In this document: one piece after another, positions 35,531 to 44,384 of the stretch | Layout of the letters: each line of letters begins with the position of its first letter | How positions within the stretch are numbered: the first letter of the stretch is position 1 | Assembly: GCA_022709905.1 (NCBI GenBank) | Contig: JAKLHY010000002.1 | Span: 186,001-250,000 of the forward strand | DNA: 64,000 bases | DNA from: Verrucomicrobiota bacterium | Lineage (GTDB): Bacteria; Verrucomicrobiota; Verrucomicrobiia; Limisphaerales; UBA1319 | Direction of reading: 5' to 3' | Translations under genes and position numbers: made by a program | Notes under the pieces: model-generated | The model's database searches: none | What the model was told of the DNA's origin: nothing | Seen by the model: only the letters and a program-made list of their open reading frames with translations

Positions 35531-36607
35531 ATGGATGTGCGCCACAAAGTGCTGGTCCTGGATGACGACCCGGATCTCTTGGATCTGTATCGCGACATGC
35601 TGGCCCGCCTGCCGAGCCATCCGGAAATCCATACCGCTTCTTCAGGTTCTCATGCCATTGCCCTGCTGGAGTCGGGCCCGTTTTCGCTCTTGTTGTGCGA
35701 TTTGAATATGCCCAAAATGGACGGGCTTCAGGTGTTGGCCATCGTGCGACGCAAATTTCCTCAGTTACGCACGGCTGTCATGACATCGGTGTTGGATGAG
35801 CAGTTCCGAATGCGCGCTTATGCCATGGGGGTGGATCTGTACTTGGAAAAACCCAACAACAGCGAAGCCATCAAGCTTTTCCTCGATTGCATCGAGTCTC
35901 TTCTAGGCCAGGAAAACCAGGGCGGTTTTCGAGGAGTTCAAAGTAAGAGTCTGGTTGATATCCTCCAGTTGGAGGGCCTCTCGAGGAATTCCTCGGTTTT
36001 AAAGGTCACCAATGGCCTGCAAGAAGGCAGAATCTGGTTTACCAACGGCGAGGTGATCGATGCCGCCACGCAGGATTTCACTGGAGAGGAGGCTTTTCAA
36101 CGGATCCTGTCCTGGAAAACAGGCAGCTTTGAAGTCCTGCCCGCAGATCCGGGCCGGTCCCGCACCATCTTCACCTCGTTTCAGGGTTTGTTGCTGGAGA
36201 CGGCCAGAGTCCTCGATGAAGCCCAGGAAGACAGAAGCCTGTCCGCAAGTCCTGGCCCCAGTTCCTCTTCGCGCGCGGCTGCGGTGCTGTCCAAGATGGC
36301 CGGATTCAAAGGCGTTGAATTCTTGATTGCCATCCCGCACGATCCCAATCAGCCGGCCAACTCCTGGGGGGCGGAAAACGCCGACCAACTTGTTTCCTGG
36401 GCGCGCAATACCTGGCAAAACCTCCAAAGCCTCTCCGACTCGCTCGAGGTTGGCGAATTGACGAAGATTGATGGAACCGGCATGGTCAGGCATATATCGA
36501 TGGCCGCACGGGGCGATGTGACCCTCTGTGTCGGTTTCAACGCCAGTTACACGCCTGAATCGATGCAGGAGACCATGAAGGATATTGTTCTACGATGGGT
36601 TTCTTAG
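35531..36607 (+). CDS. Response regulator with DUF4388/PATAN-type domain
   Basis: 358 residues. The receiver domain is residues 5-125: acidic pocket DDDP (11-14), phospho-acceptor Asp57 (LLLCDLNMPKMDG), Thr/Ser in AVMTSV and Lys in LYLEKPNN. Residues about 140-245 match DUF4388 (SLVDILQLEGLSRNSSVLKV, then GRIWFTNGEVIDAATQDFTG), a domain common in gliding and chemosensory regulators. The C-terminal 110 residues resemble a roadblock-like fold. There is no DNA-binding domain, so the output is probably protein-protein. Divergent from the MglA/roadblock operon with a 117-base shared upstream region. Confidence 0.87.
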   Translation: MDVRHKVLVLDDDPDLLDLYRDMLARLPSHPEIHTASSGSHAIALLESGPFSLLLCDLNMPKMDGLQVLAIVRRKFPQLRTAVMTSVLDEQFRMRAYAMGVDLYLEKPNNSEAIKLFLDCIESLLGQENQGGFRGVQSKSLVDILQLEGLSRNSSVLKVTNGLQEGRIWFTNGEVIDAATQDFTGEEAFQRILSWKTGSFEVLPADPGRSRTIFTSFQGLLLETARVLDEAQEDRSLSASPGPSSSSRAAAVLSKMAGFKGVEFLIAIPHDPNQPANSWGAENADQLVSWARNTWQNLQSLSDSLEVGELTKIDGTGMVRHISMAARGDVTLCVGFNASYTPESMQETMKDIVLRWVS

Positions 36608-36906
36608 GCTTCATAAGCAAACGCAAGGCGAAAACCGGATTGACCCGGTTGCCCACCGGCTCTTTCACCGTCGATCGGGAAAGCCGGATCCTTGTGTCCA
36701 CACTGCCCCAGAACTTTCCCATGGCTAGAGTGGAACAAATCGGACGCGCCGTCGTCACCGCTTTCCGTCAAGCCGCCGAAGCCCAGATTCCACTCCAGAC
36801 CATCACCTTTCAATACGCCGCCCTGAAAATCACGGCGCGCGAGTTGCGCGGCGGCGCGATTGTCTTCCTGCACCCTTTGTCCTTTGGCCAAACGAGTCAG
36901 AAATAG
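36595..36906 (+). CDS. Conserved small protein of unknown function
   Basis: 103 residues, starting inside the last codons of the response regulator gene (13-base overlap), so translation is coupled. MGFLGFISKRKAKTGLTRLP is basic and may bind membrane or nucleic acid. The middle has FTVDRESRILVSTLPQNFP and a helix AVVTAFRQAAEAQ, and the end is beta-rich (ITARELRGGAIVFLHP). No known family is recognised. The MFGFVKKLF-type start of the Pro-rich roadblock protein across the divergent region is similar in character. The coupling implies that it works with the regulator. Confidence 0.7.
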   Translation: MGFLGFISKRKAKTGLTRLPTGSFTVDRESRILVSTLPQNFPMARVEQIGRAVVTAFRQAAEAQIPLQTITFQYAALKITARELRGGAIVFLHPLSFGQTSQK

Positions 36907-37117
36907 CGCCTTCCAGCCTTGTCCAAGGACCCAATGGCGCTGAAATGTCAAAGACATCCCAGATCTGAGGCTCATCCTCGCTAGGGTTTAGGTTGATTCC
37001 CGGATCGGTTTGAGATAAAACCTCCCTGTCCGGGACCTGCCACCGGACTGCCGGACATGGAGAACGGATTGCGAAGTTGTTTAAAGCCTCGCTAGGAGGC
37101 TGGCAAACGGAGCTTCC

Positions 37118-37540
37118 ATGTCACCGCCCGGAGTTATGGCAAATCAAAAAATAGACAAGCTCATCCTCCAGATGGAAAACTACCTGGAGTGCTGGAAACA
37201 ATTTGAGCACTATCTCAATCTGGCTCGGTCCAAGAAATTCAGTCCTGAGGATGAATCCCAGTTTCTTGAACTGAAAAGCATTCTGACCCAGGGATTGGAA
37301 ATGATCATGTCGTCCATCGACGTCTCCTATCCCTCCCGCGAGGAAATCCATGCCCTGATCAGCAGCGCCGCATCCATCCGACTCGTCAGCGAATTAGGGG
37401 AAAGCAATCTCCGAAACATGGAGAATCAGTGGCACAAAATCTTCATCGCCTGGCAGTCCATCCTGGGCCAGCTCAAGGTCCAACAACGTGAAGCCGGATC
37501 CAAGTCCTTCTGGGATTTCCTGTTCAAACGCAAATCCTGA
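37118..37540 (+). CDS. Helical hypothetical protein
   Basis: 140 residues, almost entirely alpha-helical: MENYLECWKQFEHYLNLARS, SQFLELKSILTQGLEMIMSS, and SELGESNLRNMENQWHKIFI as amphipathic helices. A basic end WDFLFKRKS resembles the ends and starts of the neighbouring signalling proteins. GGAG 6 bases before ATG 37118 supports this start; ATG 37136 is an alternative. It lies 211 bases after the response-regulator pair, with a terminator behind it. No family is recognised; a scaffold role in the same module is a guess. Confidence 0.65.
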   Translation: MSPPGVMANQKIDKLILQMENYLECWKQFEHYLNLARSKKFSPEDESQFLELKSILTQGLEMIMSSIDVSYPSREEIHALISSAASIRLVSELGESNLRNMENQWHKIFIAWQSILGQLKVQQREAGSKSFWDFLFKRKS

Positions 37541-37581
37541 CACAAAGGCCAGCGACACAGCGGATCCGCGTTCAGTGCGCC

Positions 37582-37611
37582 GCCTGGTTGACGATTGCCA
37601 GGCTTGATTTT
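37582..37611 (+). terminator. Intrinsic terminator
   Basis: GCCTGG (37582-37587) pairs with CCAGGC (37598-37603), followed by TTGATTTT. It closes the signalling cluster. The rest of 37541-37906 is gene-free and becomes strongly AT-rich from about 37720. Confidence 0.65.
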
Positions 37612-37741
37612 CCGATACCGAGTCCAACCCCGATTCATAGCCCGGTGGATCGGCTTTCCCCGGCAGCGCTACACGGGCTCCGCAGACTCCGTGGCTGCAG
37701 TTATTCGAGAATTTTATGCTTCCAATAAATGAACCTAAAAA

Positions 37742-37865
37742 TGCAATTGCAATGCAACTGAAAATCTTGCGCGATTTTATGAAGCTGAATTTGAGATATT
37801 ATTTTTCATAAGTCACTTATAACAAATGTAATATCATTAATTTGTAGTCTGGCATCTTAATTGCT
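37742..37865 (+). promoter_or_regulatory. Sigma54-like promoter with upstream palindrome ahead of PEP-CTERM gene
   Basis: TGGCATCTTAATTGCT at 37850-37865 has the -24 GG and -12 GC dinucleotides 10 bases apart and matches the sigma54 pattern TGGCAC-N5-TTGCT at most positions. It lies 41 bases before the ATG. A perfect palindrome TGCAATTGCA at 37742-37751, about 100 bases upstream in AT-rich DNA, is placed like an enhancer-binding-protein site. PEP-CTERM genes in other bacteria are known to be sigma54-controlled. Confidence 0.6.
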
Positions 37866-37906
37866 TCCTCTCTCCTTGTTGGAATTGGTAGTCATACAAA
37901 TCGTAT

Positions 37907-38596
37907 ATGAATATGAAACGCAGTTTGAATATCATTTTGGTTTTGGCCGGCCTTTTGTCATCCGGGATTGCGTCCCGGGCTGACACGTTGAGTTTTGGAT
38001 TGGACACCGCATACACGGGCACACCGCCCGAGGGCAGCGCACCATGGATTACGGCGACCATCGAAGACTTAGTGCCCGGTTCCGTTCGATTGACGCTGGA
38101 CAATCAAAACCTCAGCGAACAGGAATATGTGTCCAAATGGTTGTTTAATCTGAATCCGGATCTGGCTGCCTCGGATCTGGATTTCGGGAATCCGGTTCAG
38201 ACGGGATCCTTCGCGCTGCCCGCGGTGCAGACGGCGGCAAGCAAGACCAAGGCTGGAGGGAATGTTCAATTCAGTTTGGCCCTTGATTTTGCCACCGCCC
38301 AGGCCAAACGTTTTGGGGCAGGTGAAAAACTGGTTTATGAGATTACAGGGATTCCGGGATTGACGGCTGCGGATTTCGCCTTTACAGCGCAAAACGGTTC
38401 CTACGGTCCGTTTGGCGCGGCGGCGCATGTGCAGTCGATCGATCCCGCAAATTTTCAGAATGCGATCAGCGATTTCGACACCCAGAGTGGTTGGATTGCC
38501 AGTGATTTGACGGTAACTCCCGAGCCGGCGGCTTGGATGATCCTGCCCTCATTCCTGGGCTTGGCGTTCCTGGCCCGAAAACGTCGTCATAATTAA
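37907..38596 (+). CDS. PEP-CTERM sorting-domain protein
   Basis: 229-residue exported protein. The signal peptide MNMKRSLNIILVLAGLLSSG ends near SRADT. A beta-rich body follows with no recognised enzyme motif. The C-terminus TPEPAAWMILPSFLGLAFLA followed by RKRRHN is a textbook PEP-CTERM signal: Pro-Glu-Pro, a hydrophobic helix and a basic tail. This is the substrate of an exosortase such as the one at 57206-58081. A sigma54-like promoter lies upstream and a strong terminator downstream, so it is a single-gene unit. Its role is probably in the extracellular matrix. Confidence 0.92.
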   Translation: MNMKRSLNIILVLAGLLSSGIASRADTLSFGLDTAYTGTPPEGSAPWITATIEDLVPGSVRLTLDNQNLSEQEYVSKWLFNLNPDLAASDLDFGNPVQTGSFALPAVQTAASKTKAGGNVQFSLALDFATAQAKRFGAGEKLVYEITGIPGLTAADFAFTAQNGSYGPFGAAAHVQSIDPANFQNAISDFDTQSGWIASDLTVTPEPAAWMILPSFLGLAFLARKRRHN

Positions 38597-38616
38597 GGTC
38601 ACACGCCCATTCGATT

Positions 38617-38677
38617 GCCCGCAGTCTTCAGCAGCCCTTGAGAGGGCCGCGAATCGACTGCGGGCTTGTCTTTTATT
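38617..38677 (+). terminator. Intrinsic terminator after PEP-CTERM gene
   Basis: GCCCGCAGTC (38617-38626) pairs perfectly with GACTGCGGGC (38656-38665) around an internally structured loop, followed by TTGTCTTTTATT. Confidence 0.85.
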
Positions 38678-38807
38678 GGACGCATATTGGTGTTAATTCG
38701 CCGCTCGATTTTCGAAGCGTCTTATGTGCGGTTTAGGACTTGGCTGTCTGAATTGACTGAGTTCGAGTTTTGGACCATAGTGATCTATATCAAATCCCGA
38801 AGGGAGT

Positions 38808-39005
38808 ATGGCGCCTCCTGTTCGAGTCAACTACCATGAAGGACTGACCGAACTCCTTCATATGAAACGGGCCATGCTTGGCACGATTTGCCGTTATGGT
38901 GTGGTCGGTCTGGGTATTGCTTTCTTGCTGGCCTTCTTCGTTGTCATGACCCATTCCTGGTATTGGGCTGACCTCCTCGATTTCCTGCGAGCCGTCACCC
39001 GCTGA
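38808..39005 (+). CDS. Small membrane protein of unknown function
   Basis: 65 residues with a basic first third and one hydrophobic span (YGVVGLGIAFLLAFFVVMTH). GAAGGGA just upstream of ATG 38808 supports translation. It ends 15 bases before the broken permease and could be a separate gene or rearranged DNA at the permease's lost 5' end. No family recognised. Confidence 0.45.
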   Translation: MAPPVRVNYHEGLTELLHMKRAMLGTICRYGVVGLGIAFLLAFFVVMTHSWYWADLLDFLRAVTR

Positions 39006-39020
39006 TCGTTCTGACGTGTT

Positions 39021-41006
39021 GTGATTTCACTCGCATTGGGCATTGGCGCGAACACGCTGATTTTCAGCATTGTGAACGCGGTGCTTTTGGCGCCTTTACC
39101 TGTGAAGCATTCGGAACGGATGGTGAATCTATTCACCAGTAGGGAAGGACTTCCGTATGGTCGTTCGAGTTATCGGGATTACCGGGATGTAAGGGATCGT
39201 GCGGATGTCTTCGATGGTGTGCTGGCGCGTTCCTACTGGCCTGTGAGTGTGGCGCATCGAAATGGAAAGCCCGAGGTGGTGCTGGGCAATCTTGTCTCTG
39301 GCAACTATTTCGATGTGGTGGGTGTGAGTTCGGTACTTGGCCGAACGTTTTCAGGGACGGAAGGAATGATCGAGGGCGCCGATCCGGTAGCCGTGGTGAG
39401 CCATCGTTATTGGAGGCGATCTCTGGCTGCTGATCCGGACGCGGTGGGGCAAATCGTGTTGATTAACGCCCGCGCTTTTCGAGTGATCGGTGTGGCGCCA
39501 CAAGGTTTCAACGATTTGATGATCGGCATGCCGGTGGACGTTTGGATTCCTATCACGATGAAAGCCGGTGTGCATCCCGGTGACCTGCGGCTGGAAGATC
39601 GTGGATCAGGATGGCTCGACATCGTGGCTTGGCTCAAGGATGGGGTGGGACTCGCCCGGGCTCAAGCCGCGATGAACTCCCTTGCCTCCCATTTGGCTGA
39701 AGAATATCCGCAAGAGAACCGCGAGAAACGATTCGTGCTTACATCGGGCCAGTTAAGCCGGTTTCCGATCATGGAAATGGCCCAGGGCGTCCAGGCGCTT
39801 ATGGTTATCCTGACGGTTGTTGTTGGATTGGTCTTGCTTTTGGCGTGTTCGAATGTGGCGAATTTGATGATGAGCCGGGCGGTGGGTCGGGAGCAGGAAA
39901 TGGCCATGCGGTTGGCCTTGGGAGCGAGTCGTGGACGGCTGATGCGACAACTGCTGACCGAGAGCGTTTTGCTCGCGGTGTGCGGGGGCGCAGCCGGGTG
40001 GTTTCTCGCCTATGGAGGGTTGGAGTTGCTGGCCCTGTTCAAGCCTCCGGCGTTGATTGTTCCTGTCGGATTGGACATCCCGTTGAACGCCCGGGTGTTT
40101 GGCTACACGATAGGATTGTCTATGGGTGTGGGATTGGTCGTCGGTCTGGCTCCGGCTTGGCGCAGCGGGAGCCTCCGTCCGTATAACGCCCTCCGATCAA
40201 GACGTCCCGATTCTGGTGCCGGCCAGAGGCATCCTGTGCAATTTCAGCGAACGTTGGTCGCCTTCCAGATCGCGCTCTCGTTCGTCCTGCTGATGGGGGC
40301 GGGATTGTGTTTGAAGAGCCTGCACGCCCTTGTGCGAATGGACCCCGGTTTTAGTTTTCATCACGGACTGACTACCACGTTGAATCTGGCTTACGGCAAC
40401 TACGAGAAAGAGCAGGGCCGAGGTTTCTACGCCAAATTGATCGAGAGAATCCGCCTTTTGCCCGGCGTGAAGGCGGCCAGTCTGGCTTGCCTGGCCCCTC
40501 TCGCCTACGGAAAGACCGAAGCTAGGATCGAAGTGGAAGGTTACCAGCCGCAACCGGGCGAGTCGTTTCTCATGGAACATAACATTGTCTCCTCCGAATA
40601 CTTCGCGACGATGGGGATCCCCATTTTGGAGGGGCGTCCGATTGAGGATCGCGACCGGAAAGGGACCGAGCCCGTCGTGGTCATCAATGAGACCATGGCG
40701 AAAAGATTTTGGGGCTCGGATAGCCCTCTCGATCGGACCTTCACGGCAAACGGTAACCGGCTTCGCATCATCGGCGTTGCCAAGGACGCGAAGTATTTTC
40801 AACTGGCCGAGGTGTCGAAACCTTACTTCTACCTGGCCTTGGACCAGGCTTACATCGGATTTGCCAGCCTTTTGGTCAAAACCGAGGGCGATCCCCGCGA
40901 ACTGATGGCTCCCGTGTTGCGCGAACTAGTACGCGATAGGTTCACATCTCACAATTATACAATTGCCACGCAGTCTGGGGCGCTTGGCACGGCCTTTACA
41001 GATTGA
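39021..41006 (+). pseudogene. MacB/FtsX-type orphan permease, truncated at both ends
   Basis: Resembles the orphan duplicated MacB-like permeases common in Acidobacteria and Verrucomicrobia (normally about 800 residues: MacB periplasmic core, FtsX, second core, second FtsX). Here the frame begins at ISLALGIGANTLIFSIVNAV, already inside the usual first helix. The first core and FtsX domain follow (LLLACSNVANLMMSRAVGRE, LGASRGRLMRQLLTESVLL), then a second FtsX start (FQIALSFVLLMGAGLCLKSL) and second core. Similarity stops at VLRELVRDR, near 40940, where an inverted terminal repeat begins. The final membrane helices are absent, so it is probably non-functional. Confidence 0.8.
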
Positions 41007-41252
41007 GCAATCGGGCGGTTGGTATCGTGTGAGCGCCTGCGGCCATGAACGAAAAGCGATTTACCGGAATCAACCCGACCGGCAACATTTCCGGGCGCTG
41101 CTCGCCGGGATGGTCGCCCGCTTTGGCCTCCGGCGGTATGGTCGCAGCGGGCATTTGTTTCAGGGTGCGCGACCAGGCGGCGCAGGGAACGAGACCGCGC
41201 GGAGCAGGCGCGCAGGCAACCGGCATCTGAATTGTTGAATTGTGAGATGTGA
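40941..41252 (+). mobile_element. Decayed REP-associated tyrosine transposase element with inverted ends
   Basis: About 310 bases. The left end TTCACATCTCACAATTATAC is the inverted form of the right end, which contains GAATTGTGAGATGTGA (41237-41252). Inside, 41014-41238 reads WYRVSACGHERKAIYRNQPD, then RQHFRALLAGMVARFGLRRYG, then GRSGHLFQG. This matches the start of Y1/REP-associated transposases (Y-H-V-x-S-R-G-H/N-E-R-x-A-I-[FY]-R) joined directly to the later G-H-[LV]-F-Q-G block. The catalytic HxH segment between them is deleted. The element interrupts the permease. Confidence 0.75.
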
Positions 41253-41509
41253 CCCTAAGTTTTCTACCGATCGGTAGTTCTTGAAGCAACTCGAACTGCA
41301 AATAGAATCCTTCTCATTCTAAGACGTTTAGGAATGGACGAATGGCCTCAAGCCTGAAAATAGGCAAGGGCACCTGGAAAGAAGGCTCAATTTAAAGTCG
41401 AAATGATGCTGCTGTATCCCACAGTGGACTTGCTGCTGTTGGCGGATTACACCCACCAAGGGCACAAAATCCCCATCCGCACAGCTTCGTCAGAGGGCAA
41501 CGTATTTGC

Positions 41510-41539
41510 TTGCCGTTAAGCTCAAACAGGGCATATTAT
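41510..41539 (+). promoter_or_regulatory. Candidate promoter of tRNA-Arg
   Basis: TTGCCG at 41510-41515, an 18-base spacer and TATTAT at 41534-41539, about 45 bases before the tRNA. The rest of 41253-41590 holds no gene I can support. Confidence 0.45.
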
Positions 41540-41590
41540 ACCGGTCAAGAGCTGAGACGATCGAGATCCAATCGTTCGTCGGCAACGAGT

Positions 41591-41667
41591 GCGCGAGTAG
41601 CTCAATTGGATAGAGTGACGGCCTCCGGAGCCGTAGGTTGTGGGTTCGACCCCCGCCTCGCGCACCA
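41591..41667 (+). tRNA. tRNA-Arg (anticodon CCG)
   Basis: 77 bases fold as a complete cloverleaf. Acceptor GCGCGAG pairs with CTCGCGC; D-stem is GCTC/GAGT. Anticodon stem ACGGC/GCCGT closes loop CTCCGGA, giving anticodon CCG (codon CGG). The T-arm is GTGGG-TTCGACC-CCCGC. The discriminator is A and CCA is encoded. Confidence 0.97.
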
Positions 41668-41772
41668 CTTCTATCCTGTTCATCCAGAATGGTCTTTCAA
41701 ACATGCTAGCGCAGCATGCGAAGAACCATGCCAAATGCAAAGTACGCTAGCAGCCCCCACAGCAATTCTTCA

Positions 41773-41865
41773 CATGAACCGCTCGTTTCGGAGGGCCGAG
41801 TTACACGAGGCCCTGGAATCCTATTTCGTGGACTCACGGCGCTCGTCCCTCCGAGGTCATGGGCG
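41773..41865 (+). repeat. Palindromic repeat family C, full copy
   Basis: Outer inverted arms CGGAGGGCCGAG and CTCGTCCCTCCG enclose an inner GGGCC/GGCCC hairpin. Related copies lie at 51546-51628, with solo arms at 15561-15595 and about 60770-60786. It sits just after the tRNA in a 288-base gene-free stretch. Confidence 0.75.
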
Positions 41866-41955
41866 CAACCTGCGCTTGAAAACCGGGGAAGTCTCATTTG
41901 AACGTCAATACACGCAAATGGAAGCGGAGGCACCACGATCAACGATGTCGCAATT

Positions 41956-42345
41956 TCAGTCAGAAGTTTTTTGGGGATTAGGATTGAGATGCCCCCAGGC
42001 GGCGACCGAAGCGACGACGAGAACCCAGGTTGGAAACAGGGCGATGCCGGGGATGGCTTCGGCGATGAGACCGGGCAGGATGAACCAACGCCATCCCAGG
42101 ACGACGAAGAGGAGGAGGGCTGTCGTGATATCGATGCTCCACTGGAGGGGGGGCACGAGTTCGCTGCCAATGCTTGCGAGATCGGACAATGCGGCGATGG
42201 CAAAGGCCAGCAGGATCCGGCGCTTGGACAATCCGGCGGGCTGACGGGGCGTTGCCGATTTTGGCTCCGAGGACTCGAGGATGGGGGGGAGTTTCTGGAG
42301 TTCTCCAATGCGCGGGGGTTTATCGGATGGACTGTGATCGGCCAT
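41956..42345 (-). CDS. Small inner-membrane protein of unknown function
   Basis: 129 residues. A Pro-rich hydrophilic N-terminus (MADHSPSDKPPRIGELQKLP) is followed by four hydrophobic segments (LLAFAIAALSDLA, DITTALLLFVVLGW, FILPGLIAEAIPGIALFP, WVLVVASVAAWG). It ends in a short polar tail. ATG at 42345 is preferred over an upstream TTG. It follows the oxidoreductase gene by 19 bases on the same strand and may be co-transcribed. The family is uncharacterised. Confidence 0.7.
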   Translation of the reverse strand: MADHSPSDKPPRIGELQKLPPILESSEPKSATPRQPAGLSKRRILLAFAIAALSDLASIGSELVPPLQWSIDITTALLLFVVLGWRWFILPGLIAEAIPGIALFPTWVLVVASVAAWGHLNPNPQKTSD

Positions 42346-42364
42346 GGCACAGAACAATTCCGTC

Positions 42365-43726
42365 TCAGGAGACCGTCCAGCCGGTGCGGTAGTGTCGGCG
42401 CAGCAGGTTTTCCGCCGTCGGGTAATTTGGGAATTTCATCCGGACGGCGTCCCATTCGAGTTTCTGGCTGGGATGACGGAGGGCGACCGTGCCAAGCAGG
42501 ATGGCTTCGGTCATCGGGCCGGTTTGGGCGAAGTGGGATTCGGTCTTTTCACCGCCGAGGCAGGCGTCGATGAAATGGTGATAATGGTTTCTGTTGCCGA
42601 ATTTGGGGCGGGGGAGGGTCTTGAATTTATCTTCGGGGAGCAGAAAGGGCACGGTGCCGCTGGGGATCAGCATGGCGCCATCGGTCCCGATCAGCATGGC
42701 GGATTCGGTCGGATAATCATCCACAGAGTAGAGTGCCCGAATCTCGCGAGGGGGATAGAATTCGCCATCGAACCATTCGATGATCAGCTCGGAGTCGGCT
42801 GTTAGTTCGTTTCCCGGGAAGATCCAGGTGATATGATTGGCCTGGGGCCAGGTATCGGCGCGGCGTTCGGAGGATTCCTGCCAGGACTGCTGGACTTTGG
42901 CGGTGACGGATTTGGGAGCCTTGAGGTTGAGTCCTTTCCAGACCGCATCGAAGATATGACAACCGATATCACCGGACCAACCGGTGCCGAAATCCAACCA
43001 TGCCCTCCATTTGACGGGGTGATAAATCTCCGGGGCATAGGGACGGACGGGAGCGGTGCCGAGCCAGAGATCCCACTGAAGAAAATCAGGGGGCTGGGTT
43101 GCCTGGGATGGTCGAGGGCCTTTGAGGCGATAATTTTCGACGGCCCCAGGGCGGTTGGCGCAAAGAAAGATGTGTTTGATCTTGCCCACTGCGCCGGCTC
43201 TGAGCAGTTGAACGGCCGTTCGATCGCCGACTCCCGAAGCCATCTGAGTTCCGAGTTGGGTGATTACGTTTTTCTGGATGGCCGCTTGAGCCAGGGCGCG
43301 AACCTCACCGACATCGTGGCACAGGGGTTTCTGGCAATAGACATGTTTGCCCTTTTGAATGGCTTGGTAGGCGATGGGAAAATGCATGTGATCCGGCACG
43401 GTCACGTTTGCCGAATCGATGCGGTCGGTTTCTTTTTCGAGCAACTCGCGCCAATCGGCGTAGAGCCGGGCCTGCGGGACGGCTTCGGCGGCCTTTTTCA
43501 AGTTTTGGGCATCGACATCGCAGAGTGCCACGACTTGGGCCTTGGGATGTTGGAGGAAATTTTGCAGGTCGCCCCAACCCATCCCGCCGACGCCGATACA
43601 GGCATGATTCAGTTTCCCGTTGGGAGATACGGCCCCGCGCGAGGAAGAGCTTAACCAGGGAGAAACGACCACGGCGGCGGCCGCACTCTGCAAGAAGCGA
43701 CGACGAGAAAACGATGGAAGATTCAT
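42365..43726 (-). CDS. Gfo/Idh/MocA family oxidoreductase, Tat-exported
   Basis: 453 residues. The N-terminus has a twin-arginine signal, FSRRRFLQSAAAAVVVSPWL, so the folded enzyme is exported with its cofactor. The Rossmann motif HACIGVGGMGWGDL binds NAD(P). The catalytic-loop motif EKP is replaced by CQKP (HVYCQKPLCHDVGE), where Lys is retained. The C-terminal domain has LDFGTGWSGDIGCHIFDAV, common in the secreted subgroup abundant in Planctomycetes and Verrucomicrobia that acts on sugars or glycosides. ATG 43726 places the Tat motif correctly. Confidence 0.92.
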   Translation of the reverse strand: MNLPSFSRRRFLQSAAAAVVVSPWLSSSSRGAVSPNGKLNHACIGVGGMGWGDLQNFLQHPKAQVVALCDVDAQNLKKAAEAVPQARLYADWRELLEKETDRIDSANVTVPDHMHFPIAYQAIQKGKHVYCQKPLCHDVGEVRALAQAAIQKNVITQLGTQMASGVGDRTAVQLLRAGAVGKIKHIFLCANRPGAVENYRLKGPRPSQATQPPDFLQWDLWLGTAPVRPYAPEIYHPVKWRAWLDFGTGWSGDIGCHIFDAVWKGLNLKAPKSVTAKVQQSWQESSERRADTWPQANHITWIFPGNELTADSELIIEWFDGEFYPPREIRALYSVDDYPTESAMLIGTDGAMLIPSGTVPFLLPEDKFKTLPRPKFGNRNHYHHFIDACLGGEKTESHFAQTGPMTEAILLGTVALRHPSQKLEWDAVRMKFPNYPTAENLLRRHYRTGWTVS

Positions 43727-43870
43727 GACAGGAGTTCGTGCTGGTTTTATAAAAGGATAACCACCGAATGATGCCTTGAACAGCAGGCGTCCGTCAACAG
43801 AAGAGCAATCCAGATAGCACGCTCGACAATCGAAGGTCCGGGTGACATCTTGAACAAAAACTGAGATTGC

Positions 43871-44359
43871 ATGAGTCTGATTCCACGTTTGTTCACCTTG
43901 ATTGGTTCCGCCAAGTCCTTTCAGACCACGGTTCGGCAGGCGAAGGAATCGGTCGCCACAGTCCGGACATTGACACGCGACGCCCAGGCTGCGGTGGTGC
44001 AGAATGACTGGGACAAGGCCTGCCAGGGAGATCCAGTGGCGCAGAACGAGATGGGCGAGCGCCTGGCGGAAGGCCGGGGAGTGCCTCGCGACTGGGAGAG
44101 TGCCGTGGCTTGGTTTCAACGGTCCGCGGCACAAGGTTATCCAGTGGCCCAATGCAACCTGGGAATGATGCTGTTTCTGGGCCGGGGAACCGCATCGGAT
44201 CGAATTGAGGGATACAAGTGGATTTCCCTGGCTGCCGAACAGGGTCACGCCAAAGCCCGCGAAATTCGAAAGAAAGCCGCAAAAAAAATGCTGCCCGAGG
44301 AAATCCAGGAGAGCCAGGCGCGCATGGACGGTTCGAGGAAGACATTCCGTTTGCGTTGA
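43871..44359 (+). CDS. Sel1-repeat protein
   Basis: 162 residues. Two or three Sel1-like TPR repeats occupy residues about 55-140: DPVAQNEMGERLAEGRGVPR, WESAVAWFQRSAAQGYPVAQ and IEGYKWISLAAEQGHAKARE. The N-terminal 45 residues are helical (SAKSFQTTVRQAKESVATVR), and the C-terminus is basic. Such repeats mediate protein-protein contacts. Divergent from the oxidoreductase gene. The partner is unknown. Confidence 0.85.
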   Translation: MSLIPRLFTLIGSAKSFQTTVRQAKESVATVRTLTRDAQAAVVQNDWDKACQGDPVAQNEMGERLAEGRGVPRDWESAVAWFQRSAAQGYPVAQCNLGMMLFLGRGTASDRIEGYKWISLAAEQGHAKAREIRKKAAKKMLPEEIQESQARMDGSRKTFRLR

Positions 44360-44384
44360 GCCCCAGGCGGTTTATCTTGGTTTC

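Noticed and set aside
38871..38895. Second sigma54-like site TTGGCACGATTTGCC
   Set aside because: GG and GC are only 8 bases apart instead of 10, and it lies inside a small open frame.
41510..42244. Plus-strand open frame across the tRNA and repeat C
   Set aside because: It reads through a tRNA gene and a palindromic repeat and opposes the membrane protein gene; no protein features.
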